From: Gordonia jacobaea
GTDB taxonomy: Bacteria > Actinomycetota > Actinomycetes > Mycobacteriales > Mycobacteriaceae
Direction of reading: 5' to 3'
Assembly: GCF_001186365.1 (NCBI RefSeq)
Contig: NZ_LDTZ01000024.1
Coordinates: 62,001-126,000, forward strand
Length of the DNA: 64,000 nucleotides
In this document: positions 8,239 to 17,150 of the stretch, piece by piece
Layout of the letters: each line of letters opens with the position of its first letter
How positions within the stretch are numbered: position 1 is the first letter of the stretch
Notes under the pieces: generated by a model
Seen by the model: the letters and a program-made list of their open reading frames with translations, nothing else
Database searches by the model: none
Told to the model about the DNA's origin: nothing
Translations under genes and position numbers: made by a program

Positions 8239-9746
8239 CCGCCGAACGGGAGCTTTCATTTGGCAACGGGTCGCGTAGGTTTTTCCGTATCTCGGCGAGG
8301 ACGTCTTTCGCATCGCCCCGAGCATGGGTGACGGCATACCTGACACGGGTCAGCTGGAGCGACGCAGTCGTGGTGACCGTCGCTGTGCTCGCCGCGCAGA
8401 TCTTCCGCTTCGGGTCCGACGACCCGTTGCAGCCGAATGGCGGATGGGGCCTGCCTGCGACCTTCGTGTCGATCGCGCTCATCGTCTGCTGGCTCTTCGC
8501 GCTACGAGCGACTCAGTCGCTCGATCGCCGCATCGTGGGCTCGGGACCGCAGGAGTACAGCCGAGTGATCACTGCATGCCTATCACTGTTCGGCGTGCTG
8601 GCAATGCTTGATCTTGTGTTCCGACTCAACATCGCACGCGGCTTTCTGCTGGTCGCCCTACCTGCCGGGACTTTGGGTCTCCTCCTCACGCGCTGGATGT
8701 GGCGTAAAGACCTGATTCGGCAGCGCGCCAAGTCGCAGAACCTCGAGCGAGTGCTGGTAGTGGGAGCGGTCAGCCCGTCCAAACCTCTCGTCGAGCGCCT
8801 ACTTAAGAGCCCGACACTCGGCTACGACGTGGTGGGCGTGTGTCTACCGCCGAGTCGACGCGGAACGCCCGAAGAGCTCCGGGTAGCAGAGCAGATGATC
8901 CCAGTATTCGGCGACTTCGACGACGTACGCGACGCGGTGCTGCACACGGGAGCGACGACAGTCGCGGTGACGAGCGCCGAGGCGCTGGGCCATCAGGCCA
9001 TGCAGGATCTCTCCTGGGACCTTGAGGGCATTCACGTCGAAATGCTTGTAGCGCCCGGTGTTACGGATGTGGCGGGACCACGCATGATGGTCCGCCCGGT
9101 CGCCGGCCTGCCACTGCTACACATCGACAAGCCCCGCTACGAGGGAGCGAACAAGTTCCGCAAGGGCTTCTTTGACCGCTTTGGCGCGAGCCTCGCGCTG
9201 TTGCTCGCGGCGCCGGTGATGCTCTGTGTGGCGGTGGCGGTCAAGCTCGATTCCCGCGGACCGATTTTCTACAAAGCCACGCGGGTCGGCCTCAACAACG
9301 AACCGTTCAGCATGTGGAAGTTCCGGTCGATGGTGCAGGACGCCGATCAGAAGAAGGCGAAGCTTGCGCACCTCGACCAAGGGGCGGGCGTGTTGTTCAA
9401 GATGCGCGACGACCCGCGCGTGACGAGAGTCGGCAAGTTCATTCGTCGATACAGCCTGGACGAACTCCCACAGCTTTTCAACGTGCTCGGGGGCTCGATG
9501 AGCCTCGTGGGACCACGACCACCGCTGCCCGACGAGGTGGAAAAGTACGACGGCCGAGTGTCTCGACGGATGCTCGTGAAACCAGGGGTCACCGGGCTGT
9601 GGCAGGTGTCGGGCCGATCTGATCTCACATGGGAAGAGTCTGTGCGGCTTGATCTCTCGTATGTAGAGAACTGGTCGATGATGCAGGACATCGTAATTCT
9701 GTGGCGCACCGCGCAGGCGGTAGTCGCGAAAGAGGGGGCGTACTAA
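8235..9746 (+). CDS. Polyprenyl-phosphate glycosyl-1-phosphate transferase (EPS priming enzyme, locus 1)
   Basis: This 503-residue membrane enzyme transfers a sugar-1-phosphate from a nucleotide sugar to undecaprenyl phosphate and so starts repeat-unit synthesis. The N-terminal half has four or five hydrophobic helices and a CoA-binding-like Rossmann segment ([12 protein letters not shown], then [10 protein letters not shown]). The C-terminal 200 residues are the bacterial sugar transferase domain: [15 protein letters not shown] membrane hairpin, [51 protein letters not shown], and [14 protein letters not shown]. It belongs to the WbaP/ExoY-like group; the sugar cannot be told from sequence. 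It heads a plus-strand locus and is a paralogue of the enzyme at 26844-28406. Confidence 0.92.
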   Translation: MTAERELSFGNGSRRFFRISARTSFASPRAWVTAYLTRVSWSDAVVVTVAVLAAQIFRFGSDDPLQPNGGWGLPATFVSIALIVCWLFALRATQSLDRRIVGSGPQEYSRVITACLSLFGVLAMLDLVFRLNIARGFLLVALPAGTLGLLLTRWMWRKDLIRQRAKSQNLERVLVVGAVSPSKPLVERLLKSPTLGYDVVGVCLPPSRRGTPEELRVAEQMIPVFGDFDDVRDAVLHTGATTVAVTSAEALGHQAMQDLSWDLEGIHVEMLVAPGVTDVAGPRMMVRPVAGLPLLHIDKPRYEGANKFRKGFFDRFGASLALLLAAPVMLCVAVAVKLDSRGPIFYKATRVGLNNEPFSMWKFRSMVQDADQKKAKLAHLDQGAGVLFKMRDDPRVTRVGKFIRRYSLDELPQLFNVLGGSMSLVGPRPPLPDEVEKYDGRVSRRMLVKPGVTGLWQVSGRSDLTWEESVRLDLSYVENWSMMQDIVILWRTAQAVVAKEGAY

Positions 9747-9861
9747 GTATGTATGCGCCTAAAGAACGGTTCTCGCGACGAGCTATGTGCGACCAGATAC
9801 GACATGATTCTCCAAGGTGCGCCTATCGCCAAACATCGGTTCAGGGTAGTGCGAGTAAAAT

Positions 9862-11259
9862 ATGAAGGGTATCAACGAAGGTCAAGTTGATAACCGGAAG
9901 ACCTCTGAGAACAGCGATACCTACGCCCCAGTACTTAATGAACTACATCCGCAGTCAGCACCATCGCGTGTCTTCGGCAAGTTCCGCCACTTGGGCGAAC
10001 ACTTGGACCTGTTCGCAGTAATGACCGCAGCAATCGTAGCTCTAGCGATCGCGGGTAGCGCAACAGTCGGCAAGCTCGTTACGTCAGCGGGTCGTGACCA
10101 AAGAGACTTCCATTACCCAGACGTCACAAAAATAGTACGAGACTTTCCCAGTTTTGATCTGAACGGACTATCAACCGCAACGGGGCCGCTCTATCACGTC
10201 GCGGTTGCAACTCTAGCCGGGCCGTTGCACTTAAACGAGGGTGGAACCCAGTTCGTAGCTGGCCTATTCTCCGTAGCGCTCGCATTCGCGGTAGCTCGAT
10301 ACACCAGAAGCCTTCCATCATTCGCACTCCGAGTAATAGGAATTCTGCCACTCTTGACTTCGGTCTACTTCTGGCAGTCGGCACTCTGGATGTTGACCGA
10401 CAATGCTGCTCTGCTCTTTGTCTTCTGTGCACTAGCAGTGATCATTGGGAACCGAAACGGTGCGAGTAGGCAGATTTTAGTAGGCATTCTCGCAGCATGT
10501 GCCGTAGCGACACGGCAGAACAGCGTGTGGATTCTAGTGCCAATATTTGCACTTTACGCTTTTGCCTATTGGTCTGATCGTGAACCTCGGCGATTAAAAA
10601 CCTTCGTACGTGCTGTGGCTAGGACCATCGCGCCGTCAGTGGTGACGCTCGCACTCCTCTTATGGACATGGCGCGGATTAACGCCGCCCGCCGCAGCAGC
10701 ATATAACGCTCAGTCCATCAGTCTTGTCGCACCATCATATGTAGCGGCTGTAGCTGCGATATTCTTCGTACCGATACTCTTATGCTGCAGCGAGCGTCCA
10801 TTGAGTCGCCGAAGTTTGCGGCTTGCGTCTGTGTCAGCAATATGTGCTGCTCTACCTGCGGCAATTTTCCCGAGTATGCCAACGTCTGACTCAAGTCGCC
10901 GGGGCGGACTGATCTGGAGTGCAGTTGACCATATGCCAGCGATAAGCAGTAGGTCGGTAGGGCTCATTGTTCTTTCGGCTGCCGGAGGCGCGTCACTATA
11001 TCTAGTTTGCGCCCGCTTGGACCCGGCACTAAAGGTCATAGTTGGAACTTCTGCGGTTGCGATGTCCGTGACCGGATTGGCAGCAGCACAATTGTTTCAA
11101 AAATACGTTGAACTACCAATGGCTGGACTATCAATTCTCGTAATTGTCGCAATATTCGGCAGCAACCGGTGGTCTAGGAAATACCCATTGCTATTGCTAT
11201 ACGCCGCTCAACTAGCTGTAGTTATCGAAGTTGTTTTGAAGCCGCTGATCAAAAGTTGA
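9862..11259 (+). CDS. Alg10-like GT-C integral membrane glycosyltransferase
   Basis: The protein has 465 residues and about ten hydrophobic segments. Residues 78-87 read RDQRDFHYPD, which corresponds to the luminal D-E-x-F-H-x-P region near the N-terminus of eukaryotic Alg10 (DIE2) glucosyltransferases. Residues 217-223 (TRQNSVW) correspond to the F-R-Q-T-N-[IV]-V-W motif of that family. GT-C enzymes use lipid-phosphate-linked sugars as donors and act on the outer face of the membrane. It therefore probably adds a side sugar to the lipid-linked repeat unit or the polymer. Base composition is clearly more A/T-rich than the genome background, with many ATA, TTA and AGT codons. The family call is from motifs only. 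Confidence 0.6.
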   Translation: MKGINEGQVDNRKTSENSDTYAPVLNELHPQSAPSRVFGKFRHLGEHLDLFAVMTAAIVALAIAGSATVGKLVTSAGRDQRDFHYPDVTKIVRDFPSFDLNGLSTATGPLYHVAVATLAGPLHLNEGGTQFVAGLFSVALAFAVARYTRSLPSFALRVIGILPLLTSVYFWQSALWMLTDNAALLFVFCALAVIIGNRNGASRQILVGILAACAVATRQNSVWILVPIFALYAFAYWSDREPRRLKTFVRAVARTIAPSVVTLALLLWTWRGLTPPAAAAYNAQSISLVAPSYVAAVAAIFFVPILLCCSERPLSRRSLRLASVSAICAALPAAIFPSMPTSDSSRRGGLIWSAVDHMPAISSRSVGLIVLSAAGGASLYLVCARLDPALKVIVGTSAVAMSVTGLAAAQLFQKYVELPMAGLSILVIVAIFGSNRWSRKYPLLLLYAAQLAVVIEVVLKPLIKS

Positions 11260-11304
11260 TTCCGTGATGGCCCGAAGTATTACGCAAAGGGAGAGTTGAA
11301 AAGA

Positions 11305-12570
11305 GTGAAAATCGCGATCGTCGGAATGGGTTACGTCGGTGTCACGGCAGCTGCCTGTCTGGCCGCGGCCGGTAACCGCATCGTCGGAGTCGACCCAAAC
11401 CCAACTAAGGTTCGTGCCATCAATGCTGGTGCGAGCCCAATCTCCGAACCCGAAGTGGATCGTATGATCGCACTGGAGGTTGCGCAAGGAAATCTAGAAG
11501 CCAGCGAAAAACTGCCTACTCTGGACGACGATTTTCAGTTGGTAATAGTATGCGTCGGCACACCGAGCGCACCTGACGGATCACACAACATGACCTATAT
11601 CGCAGAGGCAACTCGACAGATTGCGACTGCGATCGATTCGGAGCGTAGGACCCCGATTACCGTGGCGTTCCGATCAACATTCAGGCCTGGAACAATGGAG
11701 GATATGATCGCCCCATTATTCGAAAAAAGTATAGGGGAGACGCTGAAGGAAAAAGTAGAACTCGTCTACTATCCAGAATTCCTTCGCGAAGCAACTGCAG
11801 TAAAGGACTTTTACAATCCACCGAAAATCGTCGTAGGCACGAAGCGCGGAACAGGATCCAAGACGTTAAATGAACTGAACAAGAACATTTCTGCACCCTT
11901 GTTTAACGTCACCTTTCCAGAAGCCGAGATAACAAAATTTGTTGACAATACATGGCATGCACTCAAAGTATCATTTGCTAATGAGATCGGAAGAATTGCC
12001 TACGCGCACGACATTTCGGCTCAGACTATCGCCGATATATTTACGTCAGATACTCAACTTAACATCTCTGCGAAGTACCTTCGGCCAGGCGGAGCATTCG
12101 GTGGATCGTGTCTGCCTAAGGATGTTCGAGCTTTTGTAAATCTAAGCGACACGAAGGCAGTATCCGCGCCGATAATATCAGCAGTGATCGGCAGCAATGA
12201 AGCTCACAAGTCGTTCCAATTCGAACGTGCGGTTAAGGATCTAGACCCGGGTTCATCCATCCTTCTGCTCGGCCTAGCTTTTAAGGCAGGAACGGACGAT
12301 CTACGAGAAAGCCCTCATGTTGATCTTGCGGCTTCCCTCATTGAATCCGGATTCCATGTCCGAATCTATGAGCCGCATCTTAAGACGGCAGATTTAGTCG
12401 GCCAGAATCTAGGCTACATCTACGGAAGGATACCCGGGATAGACGAGATGCTGGTTGACGCAGATCACGCAAAGTCGAGCAGGTTTGACCGAGTCATCGA
12501 GTGCACGCAAGGGTTGTCTCACCAAATAGAGTTTCAGAAAGACACTGTCGGCATCTATGAGATTGATTAG
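11305..12570 (+). CDS. GDP-mannose / UDP-glucose 6-dehydrogenase family protein (AlgD-like)
   Basis: This 421-residue NAD-dependent enzyme oxidises the C6 hydroxyl of a nucleotide sugar twice, giving a uronic acid. The N-terminal Rossmann motif is IAIVGMGYVGVTAAACLA. Cys269 in GGAFGGSCLPKD is the catalytic cysteine. Details such as FRSTFRPGTMEDM and YYPEFLREATAVKDF resemble AlgD-type GDP-mannose dehydrogenases more than UDP-glucose dehydrogenases, so GDP-mannuronate is the likelier product. I chose the GTG at 11305 because GGGAGAG sits about nine bases upstream; an in-frame TTG at 11296 overlaps that site. The product would make the EPS acidic. Confidence 0.88.
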   Translation: MKIAIVGMGYVGVTAAACLAAAGNRIVGVDPNPTKVRAINAGASPISEPEVDRMIALEVAQGNLEASEKLPTLDDDFQLVIVCVGTPSAPDGSHNMTYIAEATRQIATAIDSERRTPITVAFRSTFRPGTMEDMIAPLFEKSIGETLKEKVELVYYPEFLREATAVKDFYNPPKIVVGTKRGTGSKTLNELNKNISAPLFNVTFPEAEITKFVDNTWHALKVSFANEIGRIAYAHDISAQTIADIFTSDTQLNISAKYLRPGGAFGGSCLPKDVRAFVNLSDTKAVSAPIISAVIGSNEAHKSFQFERAVKDLDPGSSILLLGLAFKAGTDDLRESPHVDLAASLIESGFHVRIYEPHLKTADLVGQNLGYIYGRIPGIDEMLVDADHAKSSRFDRVIECTQGLSHQIEFQKDTVGIYEID

Positions 12571-12581
12571 GAGTTGCAACG

Positions 12582-13796
12582 ATGTCTAAAACGCTTTCTG
12601 CAGCCAACGTACTAATCGTAGTCCAGAACCTTCCGGTTCCCTTTGACCGTCGCGTGTGGCAGGAGGCGCTAGCGCTCGGCGCTAAAGCGCACTCCGTCAC
12701 GGTGATCTGTCCGGCAGACGACAAGCATCCGGTAGGCACATTTCATATAGATGGAATCGAGATTGTCCGATACCCGGCACCGCCTGAGGGAGGTACCGCC
12801 CTCGGCTACATTCGCGAGTATGCGCTGTCGATGACCAAAATCTACATGCTGTCGCGCAAGATTGCTCGGATGCGGTCCATAGATATCGTGCATATATGCA
12901 ACCCACCCGACTTTTTGTATCTCTCCGTGAGGCACCTAAAAAAGAGGGGAACAAGGTTGATCTTTGATCAGCACGATCTCGGACCGGAACTAGTTGAGGC
13001 GAAGGAAATGCCACTAGTCCGAGTCCTCAGACGCGTGTCACTGATCTTCGAAAGAATTACGTACTCCGCAGCCGATCACGTAATCGCAACCAATAGCAGC
13101 TACCGAAGTATCGCACTCACTCGCGGAAAAAAGAATACTAATGAGGTCACAATTGTTCGTTCGGGTCCACGTGCTGAATGGGTTCAGGACGGGAGAGTAG
13201 ACGACGCATGGCGTCGCGACAGACGATACCTGATCGGATACGTCGGAGTGATGGGAAAGCAGGACGGAATACAATATTTGCTACGGGCAGTTAAGCATCT
13301 CATCGAAGAGTCGTGCGATGTACAGCTTGCACTTGTTGGCTCCGGGCCTGATGTCGAACGTCTGAAGAACCTCGCTGGTGAACTCGGGATAGCAGATCGA
13401 GTTGAATTCCACGGACGCTTAAGTGACGAGGATCTTCGTAGTGTACTGGCCTCGGCCGACGTGTGTGTAAACCCCGACGAGGTAAATAAGATGAATGATT
13501 TGTCTACGATGAACAAAATCGTAGAGTACATGGCGATGGGTCGCCCAATTGTTCAGTTCGACGTGATGGAGGGAAAGTACTCGGCGCAGAGTGCCGCGCG
13601 GTATGCGAGGCCCAATAGCGCGGTTTCGCTTGCCGAGGAAATTAAGTACGTCTTAGAGGATGAGACAGAAGCCCGGCGAATGGCGAAAGAGGGTCGCGAG
13701 CGTTTCTCCGAGTTCCTGTCTTGGGAGGCCCAGATTCCCTACTTGTACCGAGCGTACGAGACCGTACTCTCGGTGAGTCCAAGGTATGACGCGTGA
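12582..13796 (+). CDS. Glycosyltransferase family 4
   Basis: This is a 404-residue GT-B fold enzyme. The N-terminal domain opens with VLIVVQNLPVPFDRRVWQEA, a start typical of one group of GT4 enzymes (the PFDRRVW motif). The C-terminal nucleotide-sugar domain begins near IGYVGVMGKQDGIQYLLRA and contains LVGSGPDVERL, RVEFHGRLSDEDL and an acidic stretch before IVEYMAMGRPIVQFD. It probably adds one sugar to the lipid-linked repeat unit on the cytosolic face. AGGAG lies eight bases before the ATG. The stop overlaps the start of the next gene by four bases (GTGA). Confidence 0.88.
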   Translation: MSKTLSAANVLIVVQNLPVPFDRRVWQEALALGAKAHSVTVICPADDKHPVGTFHIDGIEIVRYPAPPEGGTALGYIREYALSMTKIYMLSRKIARMRSIDIVHICNPPDFLYLSVRHLKKRGTRLIFDQHDLGPELVEAKEMPLVRVLRRVSLIFERITYSAADHVIATNSSYRSIALTRGKKNTNEVTIVRSGPRAEWVQDGRVDDAWRRDRRYLIGYVGVMGKQDGIQYLLRAVKHLIEESCDVQLALVGSGPDVERLKNLAGELGIADRVEFHGRLSDEDLRSVLASADVCVNPDEVNKMNDLSTMNKIVEYMAMGRPIVQFDVMEGKYSAQSAARYARPNSAVSLAEEIKYVLEDETEARRMAKEGRERFSEFLSWEAQIPYLYRAYETVLSVSPRYDA

Positions 13797-14878
13797 ACAA
13801 TCGTCCGATCTTTGTCGCTGACCGTCTGGTACCAAGGCTCGGCATGGAGCGTGCGGTGCTCGACTTGTTGCGCGGATTTGGGAAGGACGACGCAATGCTT
13901 GTCGTGATCAGCGGCCCAGATTCACCCGATCTAGCCTGTGAGACGATTTGTCTCTCGAAGCCGCCGGGCTGGAAAGGACGGATAGATGCGGTACCCAGTC
14001 TTTATCGCAAATTTCGTGACGCTCCTAACCAGGCTCCCATCGTAGCTGTGGGCGTGTGGTCCTTCGCTGCCTGCGCTATAGCCTGCATATTTGCGCGTCG
14101 GAGAGTTATACTTTGGGAGCACTCAATTCTTACGTGGAGGTTGCGCAACGAGTTGCGTGTCTTAGTTGCGGCTCTGATGTTGCGACTATTCTCTCCTGTC
14201 TTGGAACACGTGGTTTGCGTTAGTGCTGCATCGCGTGTGGCAGTCAAGTATTTTGTATGGCCATTTAGTGCTATAACTATAATTCCTAACGTCGTGGATA
14301 TAGATCATTCACATGGTGCTGGTGGGACAAAGAAGCGTGCGCCTGGGCAAATACGTCTAGTCGGTCTAGGTAGTCTGAGCCAACGAAAGAACTGGGGCCT
14401 TGCAATAAGGGCCTTAACCTACTTGCCCCAGGCCTACAGGTTGCAGATCGCTGGGGAAGGCATCGAGCGAGAGGGCCTGGAGCGCCTAATTCGCCAACAT
14501 GGGCTTAGTGATCGCGTCGAACTGTTGGGTCACATTCCACGTGCGTCGCGTCTTCTAGCTGATGCGGATATAATGGTGCATCCGTCTCACGCGGAGACCT
14601 TCGGGTACTCGTTGTTTGAGGCATGTGAGTTTGGGGTGCCAGTAGTTGCCCTCGATAAGCCTGTGATGAACGAGGTTATACCACAGGTGATATCGGGTGC
14701 CTGCGCAAGGAACTCCCCGGCTGACTACGCTAACAAGATTCTAGAGGTCGCAGCGCAGTCTGTCCCTCTAGATCAAGGCTCGATCGGAGTCCGCCTTCAG
14801 CCGTTTTCGCGAAACCAGATTCGTGACCTTTGGCGAGAACAGCTCGAAGACAGCCGAAGAAGTCCTGGGTCGCCATGA
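13793..14878 (+). CDS. Glycosyltransferase family 4
   Basis: This 361-residue protein starts at a GTG that overlaps the stop of the preceding gene by four bases. The GT4 C-terminal domain is visible: IRLVGLGSLSQRKNWGLAI, LQIAGEGIEREGLE, RVELLGHIPRASRLLADA, then HPSHAETFGYSLFEACEFG with the E-x7-E donor-binding glutamates. It is predicted to be a cytosolic, membrane-associated sugar transferase of EPS locus 1. Codon use is more A/T-rich than in the flanking chromosome. Donor and acceptor are unknown. Confidence 0.87.
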   Translation: MNNRPIFVADRLVPRLGMERAVLDLLRGFGKDDAMLVVISGPDSPDLACETICLSKPPGWKGRIDAVPSLYRKFRDAPNQAPIVAVGVWSFAACAIACIFARRRVILWEHSILTWRLRNELRVLVAALMLRLFSPVLEHVVCVSAASRVAVKYFVWPFSAITIIPNVVDIDHSHGAGGTKKRAPGQIRLVGLGSLSQRKNWGLAIRALTYLPQAYRLQIAGEGIEREGLERLIRQHGLSDRVELLGHIPRASRLLADADIMVHPSHAETFGYSLFEACEFGVPVVALDKPVMNEVIPQVISGACARNSPADYANKILEVAAQSVPLDQGSIGVRLQPFSRNQIRDLWREQLEDSRRSPGSP

Positions 14879-14979
14879 GCGGTCGGTATTTGCCGGGGCG
14901 CGGTCGTCGGAGTTTTGACGCGTCTACTCTCGCTGAGATACGTCATGCGCTGGTGCCCGAGCTAGGAAGTAGCCGCTAA

Positions 14980-15936
14980 ATGAAGCCCATTTTGTCGATC
15001 CTAATCATAAACTGGAACGGTGCATCCGACACCGAGAGTCTAATTTCTGATCTTGAACCCCAGCTCTTGAAGTTCCCACTTGGTGAGATCGAGGTTCTGC
15101 TCCTTGACAACGGATCAGACTTGCCCGTCCCGACTTCTTGGAGGCTTTGGCGACATGTCTCTCTGCTGGAAACCGCCGAGAACTTGGGATACTCGGGCGG
15201 TATGCGACTCCTTACCGACAATGCCCAGGGTGAATACTGTTGGTTGGTAAATAACGACGTTAGACTCACAGATGACGCGGTGAGCGGAGTAATGAAGGGA
15301 ATAGGCGCAAGTGGCGCCGACGTCTTGTTCCCAATGGTTCTTAATCCTGATGGATCAGTTCAGAGCCGTGACTGCTGGTGGAGCGGACTAAGGGGATGGC
15401 GGATGCCCCGACCACGGGCAGATGAGGTCGATCGTTACCCAATTTTTGGGGATCTTTTCGTGGCGCCGGTGATTCGCAGCAGTTTGTTCGAAGAGCTAGG
15501 AATCCTGCCGCCCCTATTTCACACCTATGGAGAGGATATTGATGCGTGCTACGCGCTCGCCGCTCGAGGTTTGAAAGTTCTACGCGATCCCCATATCGTT
15601 CTGAAGCATCGAAAGTCATCGAGCAAGCCTGTCGATGACCGGCAAAGGTTTAAGTTCGAAACACGAGGCGCAGCGAATCTAATTGCGTCAATTATTTTGA
15701 ACTATCAAGTGTCCAGCTTCGTTCTTGCGATTCCTGTCGCTGCCAAGGTATTGCTCTACGACATGCTACTCAAGCGACGCAGAAGCTTCAGGCATGCCTG
15801 GGCTTGGCGCTTCTGGTTCAATATCCCGGTGAGGGCCTCTATCGTTGCTTGGCAACTCCGCGACGTGCGCAAGCTACGTCAAACGCATAGAGCTTTGTCG
15901 GATGTGGCCACTTGGGGTCGGCGGTGCGAAGAGTGA
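14980..15936 (+). CDS. Glycosyltransferase family 2 (rhamnosyltransferase-like)
   Basis: This 318-residue GT-A enzyme starts LSILIINWNGASDTESLI and continues with VLLLDNGS and NLGYSGGMRLLTDNA. WLVNNDVRLTDDAV holds the DxD-like NDV motif. GEDIDACYALAARGLKV is the acidic catalytic segment, and HRKSSSKP follows. The pattern resembles rhamnosyltransferases such as WbbL, though the sugar is not certain. One hydrophobic segment near residues 235-260 may bring it to the membrane. About 100 bases separate it from the upstream gene, and it overlaps the flippase gene by four bases. Confidence 0.88.
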   Translation: MKPILSILIINWNGASDTESLISDLEPQLLKFPLGEIEVLLLDNGSDLPVPTSWRLWRHVSLLETAENLGYSGGMRLLTDNAQGEYCWLVNNDVRLTDDAVSGVMKGIGASGADVLFPMVLNPDGSVQSRDCWWSGLRGWRMPRPRADEVDRYPIFGDLFVAPVIRSSLFEELGILPPLFHTYGEDIDACYALAARGLKVLRDPHIVLKHRKSSSKPVDDRQRFKFETRGAANLIASIILNYQVSSFVLAIPVAAKVLLYDMLLKRRRSFRHAWAWRFWFNIPVRASIVAWQLRDVRKLRQTHRALSDVATWGRRCEE

Positions 15937-17144
15937 CGGATGCGTGCCAATCTAGGCAGTGGCCTCTACTCGGACGCCTTCTTTCTATTGTCAATAGGCG
16001 CTCGGTAGCTACTAGTGTCTTGTATCTTGCTCCTCGCGCGCTGCCACTCGCGTTAGTTGTTGTACTCACCCTCAGGTCCGGGGTTTCTGGTCTCGGTGAT
16101 GCGGCGCTCGCGCTTAGTCTTTGGCAGTTTCTGCTCATTCTGACTGAGTTCGGAGTTTCGCAGTGGCTGTTGACAAAAGACGATGTTTCTTCGGGCGAGT
16201 TGGTCACCTGTTTCAAAGGGAGACTTACTCTCAGTCTAATAGCCGTACTGTGTTTGTGTGGTTTGGTAGCATTTGGCGTTCTGCATTTGAGCTGGACAAT
16301 GTGCCTGCTTTTATCGATCGGTCTACTTTTGAGTTTCGGCCAGATGGCTTTCGCCTGGGAGCTTCAAAGGGGTAGGCAAGCCAGGGCGTTCGCTTTTGGC
16401 TTCGCTGAGTTTGGGTTACCGGTCGCATTCGTTGTGGGAGTTTCGAGTTCGACGTGGATCGTAGCGGTTTGCATTGTGTCCAAGTCTCTTATTGGTGTTG
16501 CGCTTACCGTCAGAGCCATGCGGAGCTTTCCCACGGTTCAGGCAAGTCGAGGCCTTTCGCCACGGGACTTCGGAGTTCATTATGCGGCATGGGCACTTAC
16601 ATCCGTTGCATCAGGTACGGGCGAGTTGGTGATCTTGTCTGGCGCGGTTTCAGCTGCGCAGTTGGGTGCTTTTAGGCTTTTCCAGACTATAGCTTCGCTT
16701 GGCAGCATTGTCGGAGCCGCTGTTTTGCCACCACTGATGGCTCGCCGTGGTGCCTCACGATTCTCAAGCGGCGCCGTCATGGCAATGTTGGGTTTGGTCG
16801 CCGGCGTACTGCTGTTTGTTGGAGATCTTATAGGACTGATGTTCTCAGCGCGGTCTGAGGCGAGTGATTTCGATTGGCTTGTCTTTGTGGCTATCGCGCT
16901 TGGCGTTGCGGCGGTGATTAATACGATGTCTGTGGTTCCGCTTGCGGAGGTGTCACGGGTGCGCGGCGCGCGGTTCGCGTTCCGCATCGGTTTGGCCAGC
17001 GCGGCTGTATACTGGTCGATTATTCTAGTGTTGGGTATGCTTGGTGGAGCTCTTCTTGCACCGCTTGCTACTTTAGCAGCAGCCCTGGTCGGTATGAGTG
17101 GAAATATGCTGGCGTTGTTTCTGTTTCGACGCGGAAGGCTGTGA
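15933..17144 (+). CDS. Wzx-like polysaccharide flippase (locus 1)
   Basis: The 403-residue protein is almost entirely hydrophobic, with about twelve predicted helices in paired blocks as in the MATE/MOP exporters. Such flippases move the undecaprenyl-linked repeat unit across the membrane. I see no family-specific catalytic residues, so the call rests on topology, size and position between glycosyltransferases and the polymerase. The GTG at 15933 overlaps the previous stop by four bases (GTGA) and is preferred over an in-frame TTG at 15912. It is one of three unrelated-looking flippases in this window. Confidence 0.78.
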   Translation: MTDACQSRQWPLLGRLLSIVNRRSVATSVLYLAPRALPLALVVVLTLRSGVSGLGDAALALSLWQFLLILTEFGVSQWLLTKDDVSSGELVTCFKGRLTLSLIAVLCLCGLVAFGVLHLSWTMCLLLSIGLLLSFGQMAFAWELQRGRQARAFAFGFAEFGLPVAFVVGVSSSTWIVAVCIVSKSLIGVALTVRAMRSFPTVQASRGLSPRDFGVHYAAWALTSVASGTGELVILSGAVSAAQLGAFRLFQTIASLGSIVGAAVLPPLMARRGASRFSSGAVMAMLGLVAGVLLFVGDLIGLMFSARSEASDFDWLVFVAIALGVAAVINTMSVVPLAEVSRVRGARFAFRIGLASAAVYWSIILVLGMLGGALLAPLATLAAALVGMSGNMLALFLFRRGRL

Positions 17145-17150
17145 TTTGAG

